Origin: Struthio camelus
Taxonomy: Eukaryota; Chordata; Aves; Struthioniformes; Struthionidae
Direction of reading: 5' to 3'
Assembly (NCBI RefSeq): GCF_040807025.1
Contig: NC_090968.1
Span: forward strand, 4,639,906 to 4,703,905
Length of the DNA stretch: 64,000 nt
The notes below the pieces were generated by a model that searched no databases, was not told the DNA's origin, and was given only the letters and a program-made list of their open reading frames with translations. Both the position numbers and the translations under genes were made by a program. Positions 22,501 through 37,500 of this stretch are shown piece by piece (within the stretch, counting starts at the first letter, position 1; each line of letters opens with the position of its first letter).

Positions 22501-25500
22501 GATTTTGAATGGACTAGCAATATCTACTTGCTCCAACACAAACAGAACAATTCTACATGGTGCTGAGTGCATCGCATAGCCCCCAACTCCTGCAAGAAAC
22601 AAGGGTTCTGAGCACTTAGATGAAACATCGGTGCCTCATGCTTCAAATCTGTACTTTAAGTCAAACTGCAGTCCGGTCTGACACATGTTTTCCAAATAAA
22701 AAAGCAAGCAATTACTCAGATGACCAAGGCTTTTGGTATTTGAGCCCCTCCCAGTATTTAATGAGCTTCCCAATGGCAAGCATGCCTGAAAGCAAAGGAA
22801 ACACTAAAATCTCCTGCTGTGGATTTTATTACTATTACTATTATTTTTACCATTTTGGAATTGAGTTCAGTTTCTGGCTCCTTCTCTACAATAACCTGAG
22901 ACTTGCTAATACTCCAGTCCTTCCGCTTGAATTTGTTAATCCGGTTATCACCATCTTCTTTGATGGGCAGTTCCTCAGCTCTGGAAGCTGTCGATATTCT
23001 TCTCTCCAAGAGAGGCTCCAGAATAGATCTGCAGCCCACACCGAAAAAGTGAAAAAGCAAGAAGCATTAGGCCAGTCAAGTCATTTCACGCACTGTCTGC
23101 GAAAAGGCGGTGATCTTTTATTGTGTGTAAGAGGTTACTGTAGAAAACCTGAGTTACGACAATGGAATTTTCAACAAGATTTGTGCTCCTAAGTTACTCA
23201 AACAATTTTGAGTATTGTGTCTTATGCACAGGACAAAGCGTAATCTACTTGCAGAGGGAGTAAGATCTGTATTTTATGCTGAACTCTGCCACTCAGTCTG
23301 CTGTGAGACCTTGAACGAGTAATCTAGACTCCCTGGCAATCACAGATATAAAGTAGATGCAAAGAGAAGTAATATCAGGAAGTGTTTCGTGTATGGAAGC
23401 TCCCTTTAATGCCACATAAGCAGCTGCAAGCAGGTGGGTGGAACTAGTACCATATGGTACCATTCCTCTTTGCAGACCACATTGAATTCAATCACATCAC
23501 AGTAATCTTACACCTCTGTTTTCCAGGATCCCAGAGGAACAGAAACAGTGTACATCTGAAATACACTGCCTATAAGCTTCCTCAGTAAGGCCTAAGGAAT
23601 TGGGTCTGAAGAGGCAGAGTCTCCTGGGTTTAATTCCCAGATCCATCCCTTTTCTACCCCTCAAAATCCCTATCTGTAAAAGAGAATAATTTGACCTCCA
23701 TTTAAAAGCTCTCTAAAGGCATAGGTATCGTTATTTTTATGGAACAAATCTTCGTTTTTAAAAGTGTCTAATTATATTGAAAAGTCTAATTATTGAAAAT
23801 ACTGTAAAAAAACCCCAAAACATTGTGGTGAAAGTATATCCCCACTCTTGTAAATCACGTTTAAAAGCTGACTACTGACCCGTCTGAACCTGGCCTGGAA
23901 GAAGTGCTATCAGATGACGTGGAAGATGTAGAGACCACGGAAGAGGCCACAGATGTCACAGAGAGCCTTCTCAGTGTGGAAGACATGATGTAAGGCAACA
24001 CGACAGAGCCGGACCTGCTCTGTTTCCTTTCGGTGAGGGAGGGAGGCTGCAGACAAACACACGATAAACCAGGTAACACTAACTTACAATCTGGAAGAGG
24101 AGAAGAGTATTTGAGTGTGTTCTTTTAAAGCAAAACACTAGACAACAAGATATGTTTACCAAAGTTATTACACCATATTGCTTCTCCACCTTCTTCTTCA
24201 GATCTTTGAAGCAGGCAGTTAGTCTCTCATGCAGAGGCTTCAGCTGTTCAGTCAGCTTCTCACCGTGGATCCTAATCCCTTCTGCCAACAATGGCATCTG
24301 AAATGAGCAGCAAAACTTTTGCTCCGAAAACTTTTGCTCCGAAAGGACTCATCTGCTCTCCTGCTACAGGAAGGAATTTTCTACACCCATCTCAGATGCA
24401 ATTAAGGGATTTAAAGTCAATGTGTTTTAAGTTTGCAGAGGAGAAAAGCAATCATACAGTACTGAAGCTCAGTTCCTGACTCCTAACTTGTGCACGATAG
24501 TAACTTGACTATCTATCTGAGCTCTGTATGTGTACTACAAAGAAATACAAACTTTTTCCCCACCCATAGCCATGTGCCCTTCTTCCTGATACAGATTCTA
24601 TATTCTGCTTCGGTATACATGGCATGTAAAATGTTACATTATCACTCCCTTGGCCTGCAAAGCAATATGACTGGGAAATAGCTGCAGCTTGGCTCTGTTG
24701 TATGGAAATATACAAAAACTGGTAAATAACCTGCATGGATGGAATTTGCATTACAAAAACAGGATGATTTTTTCACTGCTATTCACTGCTGTGCAGGTCA
24801 AAATGGTCAGAGTGACAAAATATTAGGTCTGATGATTTCATACAAAAGATAATAGACATTTTGTTAGACTCATAAGGGGGGGGGGGGGGGGAAATCTATG
24901 CCACATCGGCAAATATTCCAGAGTAACAGTTCAGAGCAACACAGAGTGAGTGAAATATTCTAGATCACAATTCTACAGTACGACAGTTCTCCTTAAAATA
25001 AAAAGAATCCTATACACACATTAAGACTTGTTCTTATAGTACTTATCTACAGTCCCTCCTCCAAAACAATAATGCTGGAAAAACAAAAACATCTGTACTC
25101 ACAAATATCTTTCCCATCTTTCACAACATGATACCTGTAAAGCAATTAATTGCTTAAGCAGTTCAATTTTATCTTGGTCTTCAGGATGTTCTTGAAGATA
25201 CTGATCTGTGAAAAAAGCCTGAAAGTAAAGAAGAGAGAAGATGATATCTGAGACTATGATACTTTCACAGCTAGCTTTGAGTAAGAGACAAAGATCCCTG
25301 TACTTCAAGACCAATTCATTATTGCCCTTATTCTTCATAACAAGATTGTTTTTAGTCTCTCCCTGCCATAAAGCTGAAGGATAAAGTGAAGAACCATGAT
25401 TATTTGTTGAAAATTGGGAAGAAAAATACTTCTCTTTTGTAAAGACAAAAAAGAAAAAAAGATTTTACTATTTTTCCTCCGAACCACTGATATGTAAAAC

Positions 25501-28500
25501 ATTGCAGTTACTTCATCAGAAGGGTGTTTTTTCAATTCCAATTCCCTTCTCATAAAATAGTATTGATTTGAATAATCAAGGTTACATTACTTGTCATTCA
25601 AATGCGAATACCAGAACCAGTCTCAGCATTCTCACTTAAGAAATCCCTTTCATTTTTAGTATTCAATAACCTATAGTATACAACTGCATGTGAACAACCC
25701 AACCTCAGCTGCAGAAAAGTGAACAGGCTCTCTCTTAACTGCAATTTCCTTCATCAGCTCTATGATTCAAATCCTACACTTCTGTATGTATTTACCTTTA
25801 ATCAACAGAATCATGTACAGGCTTAAAGTTGAACAAATGCATGTATACTTTTCTGGACTGAAGCCTTAAAATTGTGCCAATTCATACTATGTGCTATAGA
25901 GCGCTGCCTGGAAGCGTATCACAATTCCGAGTCAGAGGAATTTAATTGTTCTTTTCCTAGATAAAACATTTAATAATTTTTCATTCAGTTTTAAAATGCG
26001 CCTCTGACCTATTTTAGCCTCTGCATAAATTTTTTCAGTTCTGCATCCCATTAAGTGGACGGTATGCAGAAGTGTTTATAGGCCTGGTGGTATGATTCTG
26101 AAACAGGCTAATGTCAAGTGGAGGTTAGCCTGTGAAAGGACTGCCGAGTAGGTCCCAATGGATTTTTCTTGAAAGTGTTTAATTATTGCGAGAAGAAAGC
26201 CCACGTTCAAAATGCAGACTTTGGCTTTTGGCTACAATGAAACAATTAAAACCCAAGATTCTAGCCGCCCACAAGAGCCAAATGTTCTCTGCTGATCTTT
26301 AGTTGAAGTAGGAAAATATGAACCAGAAATGAGTATTTCCAGATGTGGTAACAGATACTTTGCCTTTCCTAGTTTTAACTGCTTTCCCACTTTCATAATT
26401 CTAAACTTTATGTCAACTTTAATTCATAAAAAGAGTATTTAGGGCCAAATTCACCCTAGTGAAGTTTGAGGCTCCTCTGAAATCAGAAGAGTTATACCGC
26501 AGGCAAATCAGACCCCCTCTCCCATTTAACTTTTGCACTTCACTTCATGTGATTGCAACATAGCTGGAAAAAATTAAACATTTTAACACCATCCATTCAG
26601 TGTACGGAAACAAACAATATATTTCATGCTGGGGTACCATAATTAGATACTAGAAATAAATAGCTTAAGTTAAACATCATAAAGGAAGAAGAACATATAC
26701 CATGTCAACAACTGAACAAACCTGAATAGTAAAGACTGCTTTTATTCTGAAATAACATGCTCTTTGTTGCAACACTACAAAGACAGAGCATCTGCCGGAA
26801 AGAAAAAGCCTTATTTGCTTTATCATTCTGTATTAATACAGTGGAGAAACATAAGCCATTTTGCTTCTATTTCTGGTACTTGTACTGTTCACCGGGATAA
26901 CTACGCAACTCCACAATGCCCCCATGAGTTGGGGTCATGCTGTTATCACCATTGTAAAGACTAGAAAATGAGGCCCAGAAGAGGTAGATCACTTCTTAAT
27001 TCTAAAGCAGCGCACAGCTCTGAACCTAAACACTAAAAATGCGTGGGTTTTCCACATTCCAGTTTAGCGGATATCTCTCATCCTTGTTCTTTTCTCTCCA
27101 TCTTTGAGCTCTGAGCAGATGCAGATAGAGCTACAAAGTACACTAAATCTGAGTAACAGTTAAGAATTGAACTCATTTCTCCCATGTCTCAATGCAGGCC
27201 TCTGATACTGCTGAGGGCAACAGACCAAGCTACAGATAAATAGGAAAAATAACCTTTTCATAGTTGGCATATCCCCCCATGACCGCTGGGTCCACAATCC
27301 CATTCAGGAGCATAGAGAGAGGATGTACAGGAAGACTCCGGTCCCAGACATGTTGTTGGACAATGTTGCTAATTTTCTCATTGGTTAGCTCCATGGTTTC
27401 TATGGCGTTCTCCAAGGGGCTGATCTCTTCCTGAGAGAAAGAGGAACTGGAATTAACCTTCATTCTCCTCCACTGAATATGAAGTTAAGGAACTCCCACA
27501 TACCAATGGCAGCTCAATAGTTTCCAGCAGAGGATTCTGGATTCCCTGTGCTAACTACTTTGCCATTCAGAGAGATAAAGGCAAGAATGACCTCACACCT
27601 CACCCTGGAGAAGCAACAGTTTAGGAACTGGCTGCTGACTGTGGAGTGTGTTACAGAAGTAACCACTCCCCCAAGCATGACAGAGTGAGTCAATGTAGAA
27701 CTTTACTGCCTGGGATAGAGCTGGCTGCAGAACAGTATAAAAATATAAGCATGTCAAGCAAGATACACGCTTGCTTTTGTCTAAAGCAGAAGCTATTGGT
27801 GTGCCACATCCAACAGCGGAAGAGGTAGTCCCAAATGTTGCAAGGCTCTTCACTCCATTAAAGACTGGGTGGATTCAGCCCATAGGCAGAACTCACCGTT
27901 GTAATCTGTTTGACTTCAAACCACTTGAGGATGCCTGGGAATGAATAAGCTGTTGTGTAGGTTGTCCTTTCTATCCACATAGTCTAGTTGGAGAAAGAAA
28001 AAATTCCAAGATATAAGGAAAATACTGGTCTTCCAGTTCAATTCTCTCCTCTACTACAGCATGGAACTAGGCTGCAAGCACTAGCAGGCAGGACTGAGGC
28101 AATGACTTTCACATTTCATTAATTGGGATGGAACTCTGTTTTTGACAGCAAATACCATCTCTACTACTTAAATGTTATCAACATAAGTAACAGTAGGCTG
28201 TTTTCCTCTGTGTGGACCACTACTGGTAGGAGTGTGATTACAACATATTTAGCTAGTTACATGCATCATGCACGATCACTACATGCAAGCAACAATATGC
28301 CTCACAGGCAGCAAGGAAACATGCTAATATGCTACACCCATGGCTTACTGTCCACTGCAAATCTTAAAAGTTGGCCTAAACTTTAACCGGTCCCTCATGG
28401 TTAGAGGTTGGCTTTCTTAAGGACAGCTACGTCATCCACAATTTACCAGGCGCACAGCTGCACTCTGCAGGAAACTGTGGTTAGAGAGCACAATATTTAT

Positions 28501-31500
28501 GCCTCCTTAGATCAAGGTTTTTGAGCTTCAGCTATGGAGCTCCTCAACATACCAGATTGGCTCTGCATAAAGACTGCAATATAAAGTGCAACCCTTTGCT
28601 CCTCCTGCATTTCAGTAACAAAATTCCATTACCACAGGCAGAGAAAAAGAAATTGTGACACTGCTGTTCAAAATGCCACTGATATAATAATAAATAGATA
28701 AATACACAGAACAGTTTTCTCATCACAAACACTCCAGGCAGTTGGAATGAGAAGTGAAGGACTCACAGCAAATTCATTCTCTGGATCTTTTTCTCCTTTC
28801 CTGAATGGCCGGGAGTGGGTGAACTGCTGTACCTCGTTTGCTCTGTAGTAGCTACAAAGAAGCAGAGTAAATGGTGAGTCTTCTCACCTTCCCTCCTCCT
28901 TGCACTAATGTTCTTTTGTTTCTTTTCAAAAATAACCAAGTTTAAACTGGGCTGTGAAACAAATCTGCAGATGAGACACAAAAGCACTCCACCTTGTGCC
29001 TATGCTATTTGAGGAAAAAATGTAGAGAGAAAAGGAAATTACTTTAAGATCTGCTCAGGAACAGGTTTGTCTTTATAGTTAGGTGGCAGGTTCATCACAG
29101 GCTTCACTATAAAGCACTGCACATCTGAGCAGTTATGGTTAAGGATGAAAAACTATGAATCCTTTTGGAAAAATACAGGGAGAGAAATACCCTTCCTGTT
29201 TTCATCAAATGTCAAACTTCTCAACAAATCCCTGTGCTCTTGTCACGTTTAAAGAAAAATACTTAGCTGCTCATCAGCAATTCCTGGCATTATATTGCTT
29301 GTCGTGGTTTGTGTGCTAGTCATGAATGAAAAGCCCAAAAAGGTAAGGGCTCTAGGAATACTTCCAACTACTGAAATTCCCTCAGAAGCTTGAGTGTTCC
29401 AGATTTCTACTTTGGGGAAAGGAAAATAGGATTCTGGACTAGGTTCCATAACGGATCTATCTGTCTCTTCCCCCCTCTAATTCTGTGTCTCAAAACCTTC
29501 CAGTACAGTCAAAGCCTCTCCCAACCCTTGAGGCTCAATAAAGCTAGTTGAAGAATGCAGGCTATTATCAGTACACATCTATTCCATATTCAGCTTTTGC
29601 TTTTTGTGACCCTTGATAGAAATTCAACAAAATTTTGTAATAAAAGCCCCAAGCACAACAGCTTACAGTGTTGTTCCTGCAGCAGCCTGTTTTAAGGACT
29701 GTACTGAAGACTTTACAGCAGTAAAAACCCATATGGAAAAGCAAAGCATAAACAAATTGACTCAAATGAACAGATTCTTTCTGTGAATCACCTGCCAACT
29801 TCACTCTGAAATGCCAGTCTTTTACTGACAGGTGTGGTAGCCCCATAGAGCCTTTATTTCACTGAGGATATTTCTACATAGTATTTTGAAAGCAAAGGCA
29901 AGGTCATTCTACCTGCACTGAAGAGCCAGCTGGATATAGGCCAAATCTGAACCCCAAACCACACAGACACATTAGATCAAGCACTGAGCCCAAGCTAAAA
30001 TACTTTCTCTCTCAGGAGAGCTCATTAGCTTGGGCTTTGCACCACGAGAAGCATACAGTTTCTAGTTCAGAACTGGTGCAAGACTAGCCAGTTTACGCAT
30101 CTAGGCGTTCCCTAAGAAGTTGTACAGCTTAATTAATGCCTCCATTACACTATTACAAACAACCAAAGCAAGGAGGAGACACTGCATCATAAGAGTGAGG
30201 AAACCCATTCCAAGTGGGGGTGGGGGGGGTGTCTGACAAAGGAATAATAAGAAAAAAAAAAGTCCCATACACTACAGGACCATCAATCCCTGCCTACTGC
30301 AGTGATTTGGGTACTCAAATACCTTGTCTTTTCAGATGGTGTTTGCTAGAGTCAGAGAAGAACCTGTATCAAATCCAAACTATGCAGCTGCTCCCCCTTA
30401 TAACAGGGCTATGCCAAAGACCTGGAACCAAACACCCCCAAACTTTTGGAATAGTTCAGATCTGGATCCAAATTTTGCAGTTCAGGTTCATCTTGAGCCA
30501 ACAACATTAGAACAAACACAAACAGATGCAAAGGAAGTAGCTGAAACAAATGAGAAATAGAGGAGGAATCTTTAAACACCAAGTTTGGTCCTGAATGAAT
30601 TTTCATTTCCTATGTGTATTTAGTGCTTGGCAGGCTCATTGCAAGGGAATCAAGCATCTGCTGTCACTGCTTGAGTTGTGCCTTTGTGCATAGATTTTTA
30701 AGGCCAAAATGGACCGTTAGATTCTCTACTCGCCTGTGCTATACAGGCCAGACAAGCCCAATAACTTGGTGTTTACTAACGTACACCTTCCAGCAGCACA
30801 TCTGCTATCGACTTGAGCTCACAAAGAGAATTTGAAGCATCTTCACCAGGTTGCACTTGGTCATACTCACAACTGAGAGAGAGGTCTTAAGCCTAATGGT
30901 CTTCTCTGTTGTGAGCCAGCGTGAAAGCGTGCAACCAGAAATCTATCCCTAGGGCCATTCATCAATCAACATAAACAAACATATTAAACATCACACTTCC
31001 TATAAAGCAATTTCTAGGTGGAAAAAGTGAAAGCAGACACTTCATAAGTCCTTGTTAACTGCAAGGAAGTAGAGAGAACACCTCCTTTTTTGTATCCCGC
31101 TTCCATTGCTTGTATTTTTCCTCTTTGACCTGGAAATACTAAACCGGATCACATAGTACAGCAGTCAGTACTACCTGCTTCAGAGGAAGATACAGGAAAT
31201 CCTGAACTGTAGCCTGCTAAGGTTTCAACCTAACAGCAACTCATTCAATCCTGACAACATCAAGTTCTCCTTCTTTTCCAGTACGTTTTTAAATTCACTA
31301 TTCCAATTCCAGATATTCTTATTTTCATGTCCAGAGCCTGTTTCAAAGACCTCCAGGAGCAATACGTTCCTTGCTCATTGATCTGTTGCTTACTATGTCT
31401 GTTATTCAAGGAAAAACGAGGCAGACCAATGTGCCAAAACATATTACAACTAAAAGATACACTGTTTAGGAGAAGACTTGATCTCCTCTCCTGGGGGGGC

Positions 31501-34500
31501 AGTGCTGGTCATCTTCTCAGCGCTGGGAAACTGGGTCAACAGCTTCAGGTTGAAGTCTTCCCTTCGTTCATACTCTTTGCCACGGTAGATAAAGATTTTG
31601 TTCTGTGGGTAGCAGAAGAAAAGGCAGATTAGCCCTAAACAATGCAGTGAGAATTACCTTTCCAAACACACACACACACAGTAGTCTCAGAGGTCTAGTT
31701 TATGTCAAAGGTTGTTTCCTAGCTTCAAAGGCAGCTGGAACCAGTGAGAGAGAAACACCGGCTGGAAAGACAACAAAGCAACTCATAGGGGCAAGGCCCT
31801 GCAGCGACATCCTTACGTTTGTCTAGAAAGTTCATTTTTCCCCACAAACAAGCGTTACTGAACATGCTCACGCTTTCTGGTGATTTTTTATCCCACTCAC
31901 TGTGTACTGTTGCATACTTATCTAGCACACATACTGGATACATTTGCTGCTGGTAAGCTGCAGCCATAATTGGTCTGCACACTCTGCCAGCAGTATTGTT
32001 TTGGGCCTATTTTATTTACCAAGCAGGAGGTTTCACCACAGCATTTGACACAGACTGCCCCATTGACAGCCAATATGGACATGCAGAGGCATATTTGGGC
32101 AGGTGAGATGATGCATTTTCTGGAGTGCCCCATTCCCTCCATGCCTCAAGTCACACCAGCGAGCTTGTGATCAGAGAGTAAGACAGCTCTGGGGCTCCCT
32201 AAACAAGCATCAAAGACACAACAATTGATCTTTAAAGGACAGAAGGTGGAACTAGGGTTAAATAGTCCAACTTTATCCTTAGCAAAAGTCACGATGTGAT
32301 TTTGATTTTCAGGATGGGCATCATGGAACTTGTGCACTGTGAGATAATTCACAACCTAAAGCAAAGAATCTCACCTTTCCTTTGCTCCTCACTTTCAAGA
32401 TCACTGTAAACTCCCCAAACTCACACATTCAATAGATCAAAACTCAGTCAGAGGTTTGATTTTTTAAGAGAATGTTGTGTCCCAGAAGGTTCTTTAAGGC
32501 AAGGAACTGCATGCTCCTTGCCAGTCCAATTTTGATATGACATGGACTTAGGGACCTCTTTACGCACAAAGATATGAGTTCTACCTCCATTCCATTTCTG
32601 GCTCTCTTCAGCTGCAGCTAACAAAATGATGAGTTGCGTTGGCAATTTTGCACCACAGACATAACACTAGACCATGGCCAATTTATTTCACGTTGGCCAC
32701 CAAGCAGTGGCAGTTTCTGAAGGGGCTGGATTCAAAATACATGACCTTGAGGTGAAAGCCTTCTATACCATCCAGTTCCACAGTACTAACTTTTTTTTTT
32801 TTCTTTTTTTTTTTTTTTAATTGAACTTGGGTTCCATTTAAGGACAGCAGCTTCAAACCACTGCAGTCTGAAAACGTATATGTTCCTTGATTTTAAATAA
32901 TAGCTAGGAATATTTTCGACTATGCTGCACACTCCCGATCTGACTTGTGTTGGCTAGCTTCTTGTATTACAGCTAGCATACATTCAACAGTGCTTAGCAG
33001 CGATATCAAAGAGGTAGCATCTTTGCATTTTTATTCTTCTGCATGGGTCAGACTCTCATAGATGTGCTTTAATGCTGAAATGATCCACATCCTTAAAAAT
33101 CAGGTTGATTCAGACTGAAAAGAGATGGGTAAGTTCTTGTCAAGCTAAAGATATTCGAACAGCAATAACCATCTTTCTGAAAATCACTAATACCTAAGAC
33201 AGATTCTAAGTCCATCTAAGAGCGTATTAATCATCTAACAAACCCAATTGCAACCCACTGACTTTAGCAAAGCTGGTAACACAAAAAATTTGGTCCCTTG
33301 TCTTTCTGTCTTTCATAGCCTGGAATGCTTCAAAAGCTTAAGGGATTCAGATCTCTGAGTTTAACTCAAAGGGAAAGTAGTTTGGTATCTGGATTTTTGG
33401 GGGAAGCTCTAAAAATTCATCAACTGGGGCTTTTGGGGAACCTGCCACTCCAGAAGTTGAATGCTTACCCGGAGGAAAGAGGGGAAGCCCTGACCATAGT
33501 ATCCAACAGCAAAGTACTCTGGTTGAGGTCTCATTGCCTTCATGATATTCTCATAAAAAGTAGCTCGTTTTTTCTGAAAAAGAAAGAGGTCCCCAGCTTT
33601 TTCACTTTTGAGTTCTCAGAGACACTGCCAAACTACAGCTCACATTCACAGTGACAATTCTTAATCTATTAGTTCTCCTCTATAGAATATTTTTACAATG
33701 GGTTTTGGAATATCTCATATTTGTCTTCTTACTTGTTTAAATATGGGACTTGTTTGGGCCAGAATCAACTTCATTTCCTGGTTTGCTGATATGAGAACAA
33801 TGCCATATTTTTTGAGATTCCAGGAAAATATTTAAAACCCTTGACTATTGCAACACAAATTAAAAATAAAAATGTTAGGAAGCTGAGCAGACACAACTGG
33901 TGACAAATGTCAGAGAACTGGCAGAAATAAAACTGGGCAGATGACTCTCATATGAAAGAACAAAGAGCAGCTGGTTACATCTTTAACCTTAAAAACAAAG
34001 CAAAACAAAAAAACAAAAACAAACAAAAAACCACACAACACAACCAGCACAGAGGCTATTATAATTCTATGTTTGTACATGAAAGCTTTACCACTGAAAT
34101 AACAAGGTGAAGAGATATGTGGAACCTGATAATATACTATGCAAATGTTAGCTAATTTGATTAATAATAAAAATGCTAAACATCTGCACATGATATTATC
34201 ATACTAATAAAGTCAAAAAATAAAGACTTAAAAATAGGAATTAGGAAAATACTCCTCTAATATTAAGCTTGAGTTGAGGAGTTGTTGAGGAGTTATGTTT
34301 GTTTGTTTTTAACATGTGTTTTGGACTGAACCTGCTCAAAAACAGTAATTTAAGCAGCCAGTAGCCTGCTGAAACAGAGAAAGAAACCTTACCAGGAGAT
34401 TACCAAGTCCCTCATAATCAAAGACCTTGTTTTCATACATGTTAGCCAACTCCTTGCTTAGTTGAATGGCTTTTTCCCACATCTCCATTGGGGATGAAGG

Positions 34501-37500
34501 GAGGCAGGCGGGGAAAGAAGAGCACAAGCAAAATAAAACTCAGTTAAAAGCATTCATTTATCACAGAAAGGTAAGTAAAAAATTCAGCTGATTTCAATTC
34601 AAGTAGTATTTTAATGTTCTGCCAACTTTCCCTTAAGACTCCACGCTATATATTTTTACTACAACGATCATAGTCACACAGCTCTTAATTTATAGATCTC
34701 AACGTGATTTATAAAGTAATGTTACTATTGTATCTCCTGATAGGGAAAATTGAGGCACAAAAGATGGAAGGATATGCTTAAAAAGCAAAACAGAGAAGCC
34801 TCCTACACTAATACTTCAGTCCCTGTGTCACACCTCCTCAGGTGTGTCGCATTTAGCTTTTTCCCCTGCAACAGACAGCTTCTCATAAAAGGAAAAATAA
34901 AACATCTGTCTCTCATAACAGCCCCTTACAGTCAAATTCTCTTCTCAACATATGCTGCAAAGAACAGCCGCCTCAAACCTTCCCTTCCATGGCCTCCACG
35001 CTCACAAGCGGTGAACAAAAAGAGAAGATTGCAGAACCATCTATCCAAAGTGCAACTAACAAATTTCAGTATCAGCCAGACAAGCCACATTTATTGCAAA
35101 ACTCTGACAAAAGCCATTGCCCAGGGAAAATAAACAAACAAAAAAACCAAAAACCCACCTATCGTTTTCTGATCTACTCAGTATTTGGAACGTGATTAAT
35201 TTTACAGATACTCTTTGAGTAACATAGGAATGAAAGGATTCAATCATGTAAGACAGATACCCTGCTTGTGCTAGAACTCTGATCGTTCTTAAAAAGTCAA
35301 GCCTAAAGCATCAGACTTGTTGTGGAATCATGTTTGCTTTTCCCTCAAATCCTACTTCTACCAGCTATGTTCCCCAAGCTAAGTATTTACCACTCGCTCA
35401 CTTAGACTTAGACTCACTTTGCCTCTGTCGAAGAAAGAGATAATTTCTTGGTAGAGTTTTTCCTTGAGTTCCTGTTGCGAGTAGACGTAGTAGCTGTCCC
35501 TCTGCAGCAGATGAGCAGCACAAGGCTTCTCAGACCACTAGTATACAGGAAAATAGGCAACATTAAAAGAACTGGCACATTTTAGGTAAACAAATCCTAC
35601 AGTGGCTAGACTCACTTTCTGCATGGATGTTCTCAAGACAAACCCAGCATCAAAGCAAAGGGAAATCAGGTGATTTTAGCAGTGATATAAGCAGAGTTGG
35701 CTGATTAATATAAATTAGGAATGCACACACAAACACTGCATCTCAGCTGCACAGTTAGTAAAAAGGAGCCAGTAAGCAGCAATTTCTTAATCACTCCAGC
35801 CAGTTGCTCAGAAAAACCATTGGGATTATTATACCCGTTCTGCTACACAGATCAACGGTCAGAAAGTTTTTTCTGCATGCAAAAGTTAATATTAAGTGAC
35901 TTTTAGAATTCATCTGAACTTGTACAATTTGTTTGCAATCACATTTAAAAAATCACCTTAAGATTTTAATGTAAGTTTTGTTGCATCTGCAAAATTGGTA
36001 TGATTTTGGCTTAAGACACTATCATCAACTGAGACACGGTAGTTGAATGCGCATGCTCTAGTAACCTGTGGTAGACGCGAAGTACAAGAGGTTGACTTCA
36101 ATCCAAATTAGAGATGACATAAACTAATGCAATTTTACAATGCAAATTGTTCACACAGAAGTGAAAGAAACAGTAACGTGACCCAGAAGATGTGCAAGCC
36201 TCACATTTCACAAAGACCACGTGATAAACTGATGCTAGGAATGTTACAAGGTTTTTCCTGTGGCTTTTGGTTTTTTGTTCCCCCCCCCCCCTTTCATCCA
36301 TCTGTTCAGCTGCTATGTAATTTATAAAATTATGAAGCTCCTTAATGACCTCTAGAACCTAGGTTATGCAAAGCCACACAACAGCAGAGAATAAATTGTT
36401 TATTTTGAGCTGTTTGCGTTTCATTTAAAACCTATACCCTGACAGTAGAAACTGAAATTGCCTCTAATGTATTACCTGGAGCAGCTCTGCATGGAGGAGG
36501 AGAGTGTATGCTGCCTCTGTGAAGTTCTCACAGTCTGTGTGCAGGTCCCGGAGTTTATAGAGATACCTAAATGAATGAAAAGCAATTGTTATTTTGTAAG
36601 GAGGACTCCTGTAACACTGTACAGAACACCAGGGGAAATAAAGGCTTCTACACAGGTCTGTGGAGGGAGCCATCTTACCTGATATAAATATCCTCCCGTT
36701 TCTTCTCCTTATAAAAATTCTGCCAAGAATAGGAAAAGGTAAATCAAGCTGATGTAAGCTACCATGGCTTCCCATAATCATCTCTAGAAAAATAATTTAG
36801 GCATCACTCAGATGTTCCAATGATCTTCACTATCACTTTGCCCACGTAAATGCATATATCCCTGCAACCATCCCTTTGGTATAAAGGAGGTTTTGATATC
36901 ATCTCTAGAGAAGGTATTCAGTCAAAGAGAGAAAGTGATTGTCCAAGGTTACACAGACTCTCTGTGGTGGAACAGGGACTTAAGCTCAGATTTCTCAAAT
37001 TATCAGCTACCCATTGTTCCTGCCGGTATTTCAGGACCTCAGATTAAACAAGGACCAGCCACATGATTTCATTTTGGACTGTACATCTTTCAAAGGCTTA
37101 TAGCTGCTGATAGCCAGTAGCCTGATTTCGGCCCATCATTAACCAGAAGAGGCACGAAGAATCATTTACAACCCTGAAATTTTCCTTCAGTAGGCTCTTA
37201 TTCAATAGCTTCCTTCCTGGAGGTATACAAAAATTATTTTCCAATGAATTATTTTGCAAGGTAAACTGAGTTCACCATATTCATTCTAGTGCACCTCATC
37301 TTCCCCAGGATCGCATCACACAAAGCCAGGTCAGTAAGGAAGCACCCATATCCAAATTCAACCTTCCCCATACCAGCACGTTGACGGTGCAGCTCATACG
37401 GTTCTCCTTGCTTTCATCGTGCATGATCGTCCTGTAGTCTAGCAGATTCTCCAGCAAGCTGCTGACCAGCAAAGCAAACACTTCTCCAGAACCAGATAGA

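Noticed and set aside
22620-23192. 190-codon open frame on the + strand, the longest in the window
   Set aside because: It lies antisense over DOCK5 exon w38 and its flanks. Coding exons often leave the opposite strand open, the composition is not protein-like, and the minus-strand exon joins perfectly in phase.
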